Source of the DNA: Orientallactaga sibirica
Taxonomy: Eukaryota > Chordata > Mammalia > Rodentia > Dipodidae
DNA: 64,000 nucleotides
Direction of reading: 5' to 3'
Assembly (NCBI GenBank): GCA_036365145.1
Contig: JAEOAD010000034.1
Coordinates: 19,497,501-19,561,500 of the forward strand
How positions within the stretch are numbered: the stretch's first letter is position 1; the number at the start of each line of letters is the position of its first letter. The notes under the pieces are model-generated. The model was not told the origin of the DNA and made no database searches. It saw only the letters and a program-made list of their open reading frames with translations. The position numbers and the translations under genes were made by a program. This document shows, piece after piece, positions 61,613-64,000 of this stretch.

Positions 61613-64000
61613 CATGTATCTCTGTGTGAGGACATGTGTGTGCATATATCTCTGTGTTGTGTGCAAGTGCATATGTGTGTGCCTGTATCTGTGTGTCTGT
61701 GCACAAGTGTGTATGTGTGCATGCATGTTAATGTATGCAAGATGGTAGGAGTGGTTGGGGAATGACTTCTAAGGCATTTGCTTTCAGATGAGGAGATCAG
61801 GAGGCTGTTGTTCTGTGCCCTACAGACAGACCTCTGCACACACATTCCCTCCCCTAACCCTGTATACTCCAGTGAGTTGATCTCATTATGGCAAATTTAG
61901 TTACAGCTGAAGTCTCCTTGTAACAAAGATTATGTTCAAGCCCAGAGTAATGGAACCTAGTCGATGTTATTAAAATAAAATTGGTTACAATGAATAATTC
62001 AATAGGATGATTCTGTTTCGTCATCCCCTCTTTGTAGATCGAAGAGTTAGTATTTATAATGATTTTTTTAATTGGATTTTTGTTTAGGAAGAGATAATCA
62101 GCTATAATTCCTGACAGCACTTTCCTTACAAGATTGCCATAATTGCCCCATAAAGCCTCTTTTCAAATGCTAAGACTGGGAACTTCTTTGCTCACATTAG
62201 TAGCAATAACCTTTGGGTGATTTTTAAGCACATCTGCTCCCTCAGCTCTTGTTTATGTGAGGTCATCACAATTGTGTGTTAACAATTCCCTTCTCTCAAT
62301 GATGTTTTTCAAATACCTCTAGGAACTGGATGCTAGTGTTGAATTTGGAATTCCTGCACATCAATGTTATAGAGAAGCAATGGTTGAACATCTTTTCTGA
62401 GTGTTTGCTTGCAGACAGCAGTGGTGTGTGTGGTGTGGTGTGTCTTTACAGAAAAAAAAAAAAAAACATAACAGGCACCTACATAATGTGCTTTATGAGA
62501 GAATAAAGATGAATGGAGCTCCTGTCAGTCCACAGAGAGAACTGATAGTCTGATAGGGAAGCCAGGTAGACATAGACATAGACGCTTAGAATTCAGTGTG
62601 AAAATGATTTCACTGAATGCAGAGGTGATACTGTGAGGGTGAACACTGATCAGTCATTTATCCCCCAGGTTTTGAGGTTATTGAAGGAATCAAGGGACCA
62701 CCCCATATTACCATTTCTTTTCATTGTCCTTAGAGGATCCAGAAATAAATACAAATGATTAAATTAAGAATAAATTATATAAATATAAACAATAAAGTTG
62801 AAGAAATGATCAAATAAAGGTGAAAATTAATAAATCTTACACTTCATTCATTGATTCCCATTGAGACCTATATGAAGGTTCTATTTAACTTTCATCTGCA
62901 AGCCAGGCATACCCACCCTGTACCTGAAGCAAAGAAGCAAGAAGCAAGAAGCAGGGAATGTTTGGGAATCATGGCTCATCTTCAAAGTCAGAAGGCAGGC
63001 TGGACTCTTAAATGGCCATGAGGCTGGACACTACATGGAGTCCCTGGGAAATAGGAATCTCAGAAGAAGGCAGGTAATTTTTTCAGCAGGATAATTGGAA
63101 AGGGGGCTCTGAGAAAGGTACAACCATTTCTTTTTTTTTTTCTTTTCTTGTTTTTATTGACAACTTCTATACTTACATACAAAAAATGCATGATATTTCC
63201 CTCCCCTCCCCCAATCCCCTTCAGAACTCCAATCTCCATCATATCCCCTCCTACAACTATTTCTTGAATCACTCAAATTCTGTTGGCCCAAAAACACTTA
63301 GTCACTCAACTAATCTGAGATCACTCTATGGGAGAACCACAACACATAAAAATTGTGTATTAGAGGATCATGGAAAAAGTTACAATGTCTTGGAACTGGC
63401 AATATCTCTGGGGAGCAGCAAGCTCTAGTGCTGTCTATGTTAAAGATGGGATGGGGCAGAAAGTGAAGACAGAAGGACGGGGAGATTAGTTCAAGGCTAA
63501 ACAAGAAATTTCTGATAGAATTGCTATAAACTTGTGAAGCACACAACTTGAGACTTCCCAAATAAATTTATTTTCACCCCCATTGAAATCCAGTGCTATA
63601 TACAAAATGTAGTTCTTTCCCACATATGATTTATAATAGTAATGGTAGCATGAAAGGACTATTATTGCTCCTGTTAGTCTATGATCCTCTCCCTTCACTA
63701 TTGCCTGCTCTATATTTAACTAGTGGTACTGAGGGATTGGCCTTATATTTAGCCAAAGATATGCTCAAGTCATGATATTCAATGACACTCTATTTGAGGT
63801 AGGCACATTGTGAAGCATAGCTGACTTGGAGCACCTACAGGAGGTGTCACAAGGGGTTTCAAGCTTACCTGGGATGATGCTGGCTGTCCGATGACAACCC
63901 ACCCTGGACATTGCTGGTCTTGATGGGATACCGAAGCATTGGATGCCCATTGATCTAGGAAACCCTGGGGTGTGTAGACACCACAGTCTTTAATGCTAGT
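2687..64000 (-). CDS. PAPPA2: PAPPA2 (pappalysin-2), 3' part of the gene; ten exons, partial at both ends
   Basis: The coding join, in transcription order, is 64000-63869, 32761-32648, 31476-31341, 28668-28455, 21391-21223, 18591-18408, 15550-15340, 14875-14704, 6740-6593, 2796-2687. It totals 1590 nt, 530 codons in one frame. The protein matches the C-terminal half of pappalysin-2 as I know it: a cysteine-containing region, then five sushi (SCR/CCP) modules. Phrases such as KFHGLYQCTNGFQFNSEC and VALRSFDNFDPVTLSSCQ are typical of PAPPA2 rather than its paralogue PAPPA, which reads FEGMYECTNGF at the equivalent place. From family knowledge, PAPP-A2 is a secreted metzincin protease that cleaves IGFBP-3 and IGFBP-5 and so frees IGF; stanniocalcins inhibit it. 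The zinc site is in upstream exons outside the window. The last exons (end of SCR5, the Lin12/Notch repeat, stop and 3'UTR) are also missing. Possible N-glycosylation sequons are NAS (first exon), NAS and NCS (fifth), NNS (seventh) and NMT (tenth). Confidence 0.97.
3720..3980 (-). repeat. B4-type SINE (B1 + ID composite)
   Basis: The plus strand reads as the reverse of a B1-like half ('ttcctagcactaggattacag') followed by an ID-like half ending 'cccactgagccatctgcc'. This is the usual layout of a rodent B4 element in minus orientation. It is diverged; the ends are approximate. Confidence 0.7.
4975..5023 (+). repeat. (CT)n microsatellite
   Basis: An uninterrupted TC dinucleotide run of about 49 bp is followed by a short TTTCTCTG tail. 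A shorter (CT) run lies at 4510-4524. Read on the transcribed strand it is a GA run, so it is not a splice pyrimidine tract for PAPPA2. Confidence 0.95.
6593..6740 (-). CDS. PAPPA2: PAPPA2 exon e9: end of SCR4 and start of SCR5 (148 nt, phase 0-1)
   Basis: The acceptor is TGGCACTCAG (6742-6741) and the donor ATAG|GTATGA (6592-6591). It encodes GRGSNVIHCRKDGTWSGSF and HVCQEMQGQC (end of SCR4), then SAPNQLNSNLKLQCPDGYAI (start of SCR5) plus one base of a glycine. At the TWSGSF position I recall TWNGSF in the human protein, so a sequon present in human may be lost here; an alignment would settle it. The upstream intron, to e8, is 8.0 kb. Confidence 0.96.
6971..7326 (+). repeat. Dispersed repeat, copy 1 of 4 (about 0.3 kb family)
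   Basis: It begins 'tgtggtttgaatgtgaaatg', continues with 'ttggtccccagatgatg' and ends 'gtgaactaactaatatg'. Copies 3 and 4 (51711-52028, 58958-59300) share the beginning, middle and end in the same order. The layout looks like an old mammalian interspersed repeat. I cannot name the family with confidence. Confidence 0.55.
9655..9835 (+). repeat. MIR-like ancient SINE
   Basis: The order 'ggttcaaatgtcagctctg', 'agttgcttaacttgtctatg' and 'ccttagtttccttgactgtt' is the familiar MIR core (tRNA-derived, mammal-wide). It is diverged and the ends are approximate. Confidence 0.65.
11290..11500 (+). repeat. B1/B4-type SINE
   Basis: A B1-like left half ('aatgcctgtaatcccaacac', 'ggaggccagcctaggctatg') is followed by an ID-like half ('gggtgggagctagcctagtc') and a long poly-A near 11490-11506. 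It is diverged. Confidence 0.65.
11505..11765 (+). repeat. B4-type SINE with CA-rich tail
   Basis: It starts 'acaggcatggtggtatccc', a B1-like head after the poly-A of the preceding SINE. It passes into a CACA-rich stretch (11650-11760), a common tail type for rodent B4 elements. Confidence 0.6.
11783..11900 (-). repeat. B1 SINE (7SL-derived), minus orientation
   Basis: It shows 'gggtcttatgtagcccaggc', 'tgacctcgcccttac' and 'atcctcctgccttcacctcc', the reverse of the B1 consensus order. Heavily diverged. Confidence 0.65.
12330..12475 (-). repeat. MIR-like ancient SINE, minus orientation
   Basis: 'tttaatcctcactaataaag', 'acaaggaaacagaagtttaa' and 'gttaagtagcttcccctgag' follow the reverse MIR order. 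Confidence 0.5.
13225..13330 (+). repeat. MIR-like fragment
   Basis: 'gattttaactcagccaggct' followed by 'ctctgaggcttcgttttctc' and 'atcttggaaatgagg' resembles the MIR core. Short and diverged. Confidence 0.45.
14704..14875 (-). CDS. PAPPA2: PAPPA2 exon e8: end of SCR3 and start of SCR4 (172 nt, phase 2-0)
   Basis: The acceptor is GTTCTTGAAG (14877-14876), with a purine-containing tract, and the donor CAG|GTAAGC (14703-14702). After completing a lysine codon it encodes RAFKIQCTQDGSWQEGAC (end of SCR3), VPVTCEPPPPKFHGLYQ and CTNGFQFNSECRIKCEDSD (first half of SCR4). The TNGFQFNSEC block is one of the clearest PAPPA2 signatures in the window. Only 464 bp separate it from e7, the shortest intron here. 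Confidence 0.97.
14876..15339 (-). other. PAPPA2: PAPPA2 intron between e7 and e8 (464 bp)
   Basis: The shortest intron in the window. GTAAGC donor, AAG acceptor. No repeat recognised. Confidence 0.9.
15340..15550 (-). CDS. PAPPA2: PAPPA2 exon e7: end of SCR2 and start of SCR3 (211 nt, phase 1-2)
   Basis: The acceptor is TTTCCTCCAG (15552-15551) and the donor AA|GTAAGC (15339-15338). It encodes NNSLLTCMEDGLWSFPEALC (end of SCR2), then ELMCLTPPPVPNADLQ, TGRCRENKHKVGSFCKYKC and KPGYHVPGSSRKSK (first half of SCR3). A strongly basic cluster, SRKSKK, sits at the 3' border and continues with R in e8. In PAPP-A, SCR3-4 bind cell-surface glycosaminoglycan, whereas PAPP-A2 is reported not to adhere to cells, so this cluster alone should not be read as proof of surface binding. 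Confidence 0.97.
15551..18407 (-). other. PAPPA2: PAPPA2 intron between e6 and e7 (2.9 kb)
   Basis: Mostly unique sequence with no clear SINE or LINE. There are T-rich runs around 18145-18182 and 18238-18252, near the e6 side. I see nothing else in it. Confidence 0.7.
18408..18591 (-). CDS. PAPPA2: PAPPA2 exon e6: end of SCR1 and start of SCR2 (184 nt, phase 0-1)
   Basis: The acceptor is GTCTTTCAG (18593-18592) and the donor AAG|GTACCC (18407-18406). It encodes MGPSVTVTCTEGKWNKQVAC, the CTEGKW...C end of SCR1. It continues EPVDCGMPDHHHVYAASF and then SCPEGTTFGSRCSFQC, the first half of SCR2. The first codon is ATG inside the protein and is not a start. A run of three histidines (DHHHV) lies at the SCR2 entry. 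The exon ends one base into the glycine codon completed by e7. Confidence 0.97.
19116..19165 (+). repeat. (CT)n-rich microsatellite, interrupted
   Basis: CT dinucleotides with short CACT and TTTGT interruptions. Confidence 0.9.
20306..20570 (+). mobile_element. 5'-truncated L1 3' end with 16-bp target-site duplication
   Basis: The 16-mer aagaattttctgtcta occurs at 20306-20321 and identically at 20555-20570. Between them lie about 233 bp ending 'caataaaaaacaataatttt' plus poly-A. The inner sequence ('ggggatatgatggagactgg', then a G-rich run) is the typical 3' tail of a rodent L1. The perfect duplication points to a fairly recent, heavily 5'-truncated insertion in plus orientation, antisense to PAPPA2. 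Confidence 0.85.
20628..20720 (-). repeat. ID SINE (tRNA-derived), minus orientation
   Basis: After a T-run (20629-20643) comes 'aggtgctgaggaccgaaccc', 'gccttgtgcttgctaggcaa' and 'actgagctaaatccccaac', the reverse of the rodent ID element. It is little diverged. Confidence 0.85.
21043..21081 (+). repeat. (CA)n microsatellite
   Basis: About 39 bp of AC repeats, preceded by a duplicated 10-mer (atagcaatgc twice, 21020-21039). Confidence 0.95.
21223..21391 (-). CDS. PAPPA2: PAPPA2 exon e5: start of SCR1 (169 nt, phase 2-0)
   Basis: The acceptor is CTCCCCAG (21393-21392) and the donor CAG|GTATGT (21222-21221). It encodes CVHFACEATNCPELAMRNAS, then LNCSSSDHYHGAQCTV and TCQTGYVLQIQRDDELIKRQ. This supplies the first half of sushi module SCR1, with a CxxxC/NCPEL start and GAQCTVTC core. 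NAS and NCS are N-glycosylation sequons. The module is completed by VTVTCTEGKWNKQVAC in e6. SCR modules are small disulfide-bonded beta domains; in PAPP-A they form the stalk before the C-terminal Lin12/Notch repeat. Confidence 0.97.
21575..21705 (+). repeat. MIR-like ancient SINE
   Basis: 'gattcaaattctgctgctta', 'attaagttcccaatcttg' and 'ctccatttttccatttgtgg' follow MIR order. Diverged. Confidence 0.5.
24194..24229 (+). repeat. (CA)n microsatellite
   Basis: About 36 bp of pure CA repeats. Confidence 0.95.
25594..25650 (+). repeat. (GATA)n microsatellite
   Basis: AGATGATAGATAG variants lead into a clean tetranucleotide run from about 25613 to 25650. Confidence 0.93.
27690..27785 (-). repeat. 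MIR-like fragment, minus orientation
   Basis: 'aaccaccctatgggttagat', 'agaaagggaagtgactcatc' and 'aaggacacac' follow reverse MIR order. Confidence 0.5.
28455..28668 (-). CDS. PAPPA2: PAPPA2 exon e4 (214 nt, phase 1-2)
   Basis: The acceptor is CCCTGACAG (28670-28669) and the donor AG|GTAAGG (GT at 28454-28453). After completing the shared glycine it encodes 70 residues, from LHVLSCRNNPLIIPVV through SFSSPLVAISGVALRSF to SCQRGETYSSAEQ, plus two bases of a serine. This is the end of the pre-SCR region. The exon is rich in G+C and in CpG compared with its AT-leaning surroundings. Residues here are strongly conserved in pappalysin-2 as I know it, and the join to e5 (AG + C, Ser) is exact. Confidence 0.97.
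29856..29880 (+). repeat. (AAAAC)n simple repeat
   Basis: Five short AAAAC units ending in poly-A. Confidence 0.85.
30295..30556 (+). mobile_element. Jerboa-type tRNA-derived SINE, copy 1
   Basis: It starts 'ggggctggagagatagatgg', passes 'ttaaggcacttgtcagc' and 'tggagttcattagcaatggc', and ends in a CT-rich tract and an (AAAT)n tail. The same skeleton recurs at 31859-32090 and 41082-41356. A degenerate duplication (agaattcaaa before, agaatttaat after) may mark the insertion site. Plus orientation, antisense to PAPPA2. Confidence 0.85.
30564..30692 (+). repeat. B1 SINE (7SL-derived)
   Basis: 'cctttaatcccagcactcag', 'aggaggatttctgtgagttc' and 'caggtcagcctgtgctagag' are B1 landmarks in order. 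It directly follows the tail of the preceding SINE. Confidence 0.88.
31335..31342 (-). other. Non-canonical GC 5' splice site (TAG|GCAAGC)
   Basis: Read on the minus strand, the exon e3/intron junction is ATCTAG|GCAAGCGTGTTC. The GC at 31340-31339 sits in an otherwise good donor context (AG before, AAG after), as is usual for the minority class of GC-AG introns. The partner acceptor at 28670-28669 is a normal AG. The junction is set by reading-frame continuity and by the pappalysin-2 protein sequence. A GTGTTC donor 6 nt downstream has poor context. Confidence 0.8.
31341..31476 (-). CDS. PAPPA2: PAPPA2 exon e3 (136 nt, phase 0-1, GC donor)
   Basis: The acceptor is CTGTTTCAG (AG at 31478-31477). 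It encodes TYFSQPMVAAAVIVHLV, then TDGTYYGDQKQETISVQLL and DTKDRSHDL, plus the first base of a glycine codon. Known pappalysin-2 continues DLG-LHVLSC, which requires the exon to stop at 31341. The next two intron bases are then GC (TAG|GCAAGC), not GT. A GT lies 6 nt further on, at 31334-31333, and would keep the frame. The hydrophobic AAAVIVHLV stretch fits a buried beta-strand of the pre-SCR region. Confidence 0.94.
31477..32647 (-). other. PAPPA2: PAPPA2 intron between e2 and e3 (1.2 kb)
   Basis: It contains a weak MIR-like stretch (31660-31830) and a jerboa-type SINE (31859-32090). 32100-32640 shows nothing I recognise. Confidence 0.75.
31859..32090 (+). mobile_element. Jerboa-type tRNA-derived SINE, copy 2
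   Basis: 'ctggagagatggcttagcag', 'aggacccaggtttgattctc', 'atctggagttcatttgcagt' and 'ggctagaggccctggcatgc' are followed by a CT tract, AATAAATA and poly-A. It looks closest of the three copies to an intact element. Plus orientation. Confidence 0.9.
32648..32761 (-). CDS. PAPPA2: PAPPA2 exon e2 (114 nt, phase 0-0)
   Basis: The acceptor is GTTTTTCAG (AG at 32763-32762) and the donor CAG|GTAAAC (GT at 32647-32646). It encodes 38 residues, from VCRTKVIDLSEG to VPQTTFWLQ, matching pappalysin-2 directly after the e1 sequence. It is the only complete exon here whose length is a multiple of three, so skipping it would keep the frame but remove two cysteines. The segment is part of the structured region between the protease core and SCR1. 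Confidence 0.95.
33315..33354 (+). repeat. (CA)n microsatellite
   Basis: About 40 bp of AC repeats. Confidence 0.95.
37005..37330 (+). repeat. Old L1 fragment (end of ORF2 and 3'UTR), decayed
   Basis: 'attaataatacctaagatgt', 'ggcaacaatctacatggcca', 'tctatagatgaagaaaatgt' and, later, 'gtggatgccaaggactaaag' follow the well-known order of a mammalian L1 3' end. Many changes; no intact frame. Confidence 0.7.
37641..37886 (-). repeat. B1 + ID composite SINE, minus orientation
   Basis: A reverse B1 half ('gatagcccaggtgggcctcc', 'agcttcctcagtgttgagat') is followed by a reverse ID half ('caaacccaggaccttccac', 'catgctagttag', 'actgagcacatgcc'). Confidence 0.65.
38215..38345 (+). repeat. MIR-like ancient SINE
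   Basis: 'aaatctggctgtgtcactta', 'ctgagtctcagtatcatcat' and 'ttgtaaaatgcaacagttga' follow MIR order. Confidence 0.6.
39187..39310 (+). repeat. Diverged B1-like SINE
   Basis: 'aagttaggtatggttgtata', 'gtctgtagttgtagcactca' and 'agtgagtttgaagccagatt' keep B1 spacing with many changes. Confidence 0.5.
39325..39480 (-). repeat. MIR-like ancient SINE, minus orientation
   Basis: 'atcctcaaagtaatcttgtg', 'cccattttattgataaaaga' and 'actaaagtcacacaactagc' follow reverse MIR order. Confidence 0.6.
41068..41370 (+). mobile_element. Jerboa-type SINE, copy 3, with 14-bp target-site duplication
   Basis: The 14-mer aaaatgctatacct occurs at 41068-41081 and again at 41357-41370, framing the element. Inside are 'gggctggagaagtgggctta', 'ctggagttcattcacagcag' and 'aaaggccctggtgtgcccat', a long CT-rich tract (41270-41330) and an AT-rich tail. 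The internal sequence is more diverged than copies 1 and 2, although the duplication is perfect. Confidence 0.9.
42645..42680 (+). repeat. (CA)n microsatellite
   Basis: About 36 bp of AC repeats. Confidence 0.93.
45023..45056 (+). repeat. (GATA)n microsatellite
   Basis: Short GATA run with a TGGATAGATGATAG variant end. Confidence 0.9.
45759..45810 (+). repeat. Tandem duplication of a 26-bp unit
   Basis: 45759-45784 and 45785-45810 are adjacent 26-bp units of the form attgtctgct(g/c)tataccctaacatgc, differing at one base. Confidence 0.93.
47597..47995 (+). repeat. Dispersed repeat, copy 2 of 4 (loosest match)
   Basis: It starts 'tagcttgaatgcatgtccct' and near the end has 'ctgtaagcttgaaataaatt' and 'ccttcctcccattaattg'. 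It resembles the other copies at both ends but is longer and more diverged inside. Confidence 0.4.
48000..48340 (+). repeat. L1 3' end fragment
   Basis: 'gactcagagaacattgtgga', 'gggttatgatcaaaatacat' and 'tgtatacaagtattaaaatt' are rodent L1 3'UTR landmarks. Plus orientation. Confidence 0.7.
48341..48497 (+). repeat. B1 SINE (7SL-derived)
   Basis: 'atgcctttaatcccagcact', 'aggaggatctccatgagttc', 'aaggccagcctgggactaca' and 'aggtcaacctgtgctagagt', with an AATAAATA tail. One of the least diverged B1 copies here. It abuts the L1 tail. Confidence 0.92.
48500..49715 (+). repeat. L1 3'UTR-type segment
   Basis: The last 280 bp are clear: 'aacatggctcagggaaattt', 'acaatgcatgacccacaatc', 'ctaagtatgtacataactaa' and an AATAAAAAA tail. 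They match, in reverse, the fragment at 56455-56625. The upstream part, from about 48500, is consistent with L1 3'UTR but less certain. Confidence 0.6.
50175..50281 (+). repeat. Diverged B1-like SINE
   Basis: 'actgggtgtgatgacacatg', 'gttatgctagcacttgggat' and 'gttcaaggtcaacctaaga' keep B1 order. A younger B1 is inserted just after it. Confidence 0.55.
50282..50466 (-). mobile_element. B1 SINE in minus orientation with 15-bp target-site duplication
   Basis: taagatgtatttctt (50282-50296) and taagatatatttctt (50452-50466) flank the element with one mismatch. Inside, after a CTTT run, comes 'ggtctcactctagcccaggc', 'tacctctgcctcccaagggc' and 'tgggattaaaggcatgtgcc', a reverse B1. It sits between a diverged B1 and a B4, so it interrupted an older repeat neighbourhood. 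Confidence 0.88.
50467..50716 (-). repeat. B4-type SINE, minus orientation
   Basis: 'cttcccaatactgggattac' and then 'tactgactgaaccatctccc' are the reverse B1 and ID halves of a B4. A TG-rich stretch precedes them. Confidence 0.7.
51711..52028 (+). repeat. Dispersed repeat, copy 3 of 4
   Basis: 'ggtggtttgattcagatgtt', 'aggttcccagctgatggaga', 'gttggccagggggtgatgtc' and 'tggttgagtgatttctacca' occur in order. It shares the start and the cccagctgatg region with copies 1 and 4. I recall similar sequence as a common jerboa repeat but cannot name it. Confidence 0.6.
52029..52240 (+). repeat. B4-type SINE
   Basis: A B1-like start ('gtaggtgtgacaatacaccc') leads to an ID-like end ('acctgatgtcaatttctggc') and 'caccacatgcacacacatat'. 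Diverged. Confidence 0.55.
53745..53865 (-). repeat. MIR-like fragment, minus orientation
   Basis: 'acatgaggaaaagtaaggaa', 'gtgttacacagtgataagta' and 'ggtttcctggctctaaagtg' follow reverse MIR order. Confidence 0.5.
54380..54800 (+). repeat. L1 3'UTR-type fragment
   Basis: 'accaaggctcagggaatatt', 'gtggaagaaggggcagaaag', 'tctataagagcctccaggag' and a terminal A/T-rich tail match the recurring rodent L1 3' end also seen at 48000 and 49440. Confidence 0.65.
55090..55465 (-). repeat. TG-rich tail and B4-type SINE, minus orientation
   Basis: It starts with a (TG)n/(CA)n edge that forms an inverted repeat (55090-55138). Then come 'gttcagaggtcagaggagaa', 'aaagactgggtttacaggtg' and 'gggtgctggggaatcaaact', the reverse order of a B4 element. 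Confidence 0.65.
56455..56625 (-). repeat. L1 3' end, minus orientation
   Basis: A T-rich start (the reverse of the poly-A tail) is followed by 'ctcattggggaatgtggatc' and 'atgcattgttggggtaacca'. In reverse it aligns with the L1 tail at 49560-49710, so both belong to one subfamily. Confidence 0.7.
57280..57655 (+). repeat. L1 3' end (ORF2 end and 3'UTR)
   Basis: 'ttcagccatatcatgaacag', 'tgcaggaaaatggatggaac', 'cccatatatggatcttatgt' and 'aaattagaggcagactttct' are classic L1 3' landmarks. Confidence 0.78.
57660..57985 (+). repeat. B4-type SINE with poly-T/AT tail
   Basis: An ID-like head ('ggtacatgattcatcatgta', 'gtttggatccctagaacccatg') is followed by a B1-like part ('gcatatacatctatcagacc', 'ggccagctagcctggcttac') and 'atacatgcaaagaatttttt'. 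It abuts the L1 tail. Confidence 0.7.
58958..59300 (+). repeat. Dispersed repeat, copy 4 of 4
   Basis: 'atggtttagatagaaaattt', 'caggctcatgtatttgaata' and the end 'gagaaaagtaactaatgc' parallel copy 1 at 6971-7326. Confidence 0.6.
61500..61740 (+). repeat. (TG)n microsatellite with degenerate TG-rich flanks
   Basis: A pure TG run of about 50 bp at 61559-61608 sits within 240 bp of TGTGTGCATG-like sequence. It creates long low-complexity open frames (Cys-Val on one strand, His-Thr on the other) that are not genes. Confidence 0.95.
63128..63335 (-). repeat. L1 3' end, minus orientation
   Basis: 'ttttattgacaacttctata', 'atttccctcccctcccccaa' and 'aactccaatctccatcatat' are the reverse of a rodent L1 tail, related to the truncated L1 at 20322-20554. 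It lies about 0.5 kb downstream of the e1 donor. Confidence 0.7.
63869..64000 (-). CDS. PAPPA2: PAPPA2 exon e1 in window (5' end cut by window edge)
   Basis: The exon runs in from beyond the window edge and is open for 44 codons. It reads from TSIKDCGVYTPQGF through DQQCPGWVVIGQPASSQ and ends in phase 0 at a strong donor, CAG|GTAAGC (GT at 63868-63867). It belongs to the region between the protease domain and the SCR modules and carries two cysteines. An Asn-Ala-Ser sequon lies in the middle. The next coding exon is 31.1 kb away, and the phases agree (0 to 0). The 5' border cannot be seen. Confidence 0.93.

Larger units (their letters stand above)
32762..63868 (-). other. PAPPA2: PAPPA2 large intron between e1 and e2 (31.1 kb)
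   Basis: Donor CAG|GTAAGC after e1, acceptor GTTTTTCAG before e2. It is filled with SINEs, L1 3' ends and microsatellites, listed separately. Stretches where I recognise nothing: 32770-33310, 33360-36110, 37335-37635, 37890-38210, 38350-39180, 39485-41065, 41505-42640, 43000-44070, 44300-45020, 45060-47595 apart from a 26-bp tandem duplication, 50720-51705, 52240-53140, 53870-54375, 55470-56450, 56630-57275, 57990-58950, 59305-61495 and 62460-63125. Parts of 45470-47200 may be degraded repeat but give no clear landmarks. No second gene was found inside. Confidence 0.8.

Noticed and set aside
61330..61845. 171-codon minus-strand open frame and 123-codon plus-strand frame
   Set aside because: Both are created by the TG/CA microsatellite (His-Thr and Cys-Val repeats) and have no other protein-like content.
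1..64000. CRISPR arrays, operons, bacterial promoters, tRNA or rRNA genes
   Set aside because: Nothing of the kind is present. The direct repeats seen are microsatellites or retroposon flanks, and the tRNA-like segments are ID/B4/MIR SINE heads.

Overview
This is nuclear DNA of a mammal, almost certainly a rodent. Protein-coding pieces are short exons with GT...AG borders and long introns. The introns carry rodent retroposons: B1, B4 and ID SINEs and L1 3' ends. Three copies of a SINE with a 'ctggagttcatt..agtggctagaggccctgg' core and a CT-rich/AAATA tail point to a jerboa-type rodent (Dipodoidea, probably Jaculus); that species call rests on memory of the repeat family and is inference.

One gene explains all the coding signal: the 3' part of PAPPA2 (pappalysin-2, PAPP-A2), on the minus strand, so transcription runs from high to low coordinates. 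Ten exons are resolved to the base: 63869-64000 (cut by the window edge), 32648-32761, 31341-31476, 28455-28668, 21223-21391, 18408-18591, 15340-15550, 14704-14875, 6593-6740 and 2687-2796. Joined, they give 1590 nt, exactly 530 codons without a stop. They encode the segment before the sushi modules and then sushi/SCR modules 1 to 5, the fifth incomplete. The N-terminal protease part lies beyond 64000. The end of SCR5, the C-terminal Lin12/Notch repeat and the 3'UTR lie below position 1.

Layout. 1-2686 is the start of the next intron and holds a solo retroviral LTR. 2687-32761 is the exon-bearing part, with introns of 0.46 to 8 kb. 32762-63868 is one 31.1-kb intron filled with SINEs, L1 tails, microsatellites and unrecognised unique sequence. 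No second protein-coding gene, tRNA, rRNA, CRISPR array or bacterial-type element was found. The other open frames are short shadows, repeat-derived or intronic.

Most notable: (i) the intron after the third exon appears to use a GC donor, with an in-frame GT alternative 6 nt downstream that would add Lys-Arg; (ii) introns cut each SCR at an equivalent place but in different phases, so only one internal exon here could be skipped in frame; (iii) several retroposon insertions have readable target-site duplications; (iv) a few intronic blocks look like conserved non-coding or enhancer candidates, which is inference only. I found no undescribed multi-gene system.
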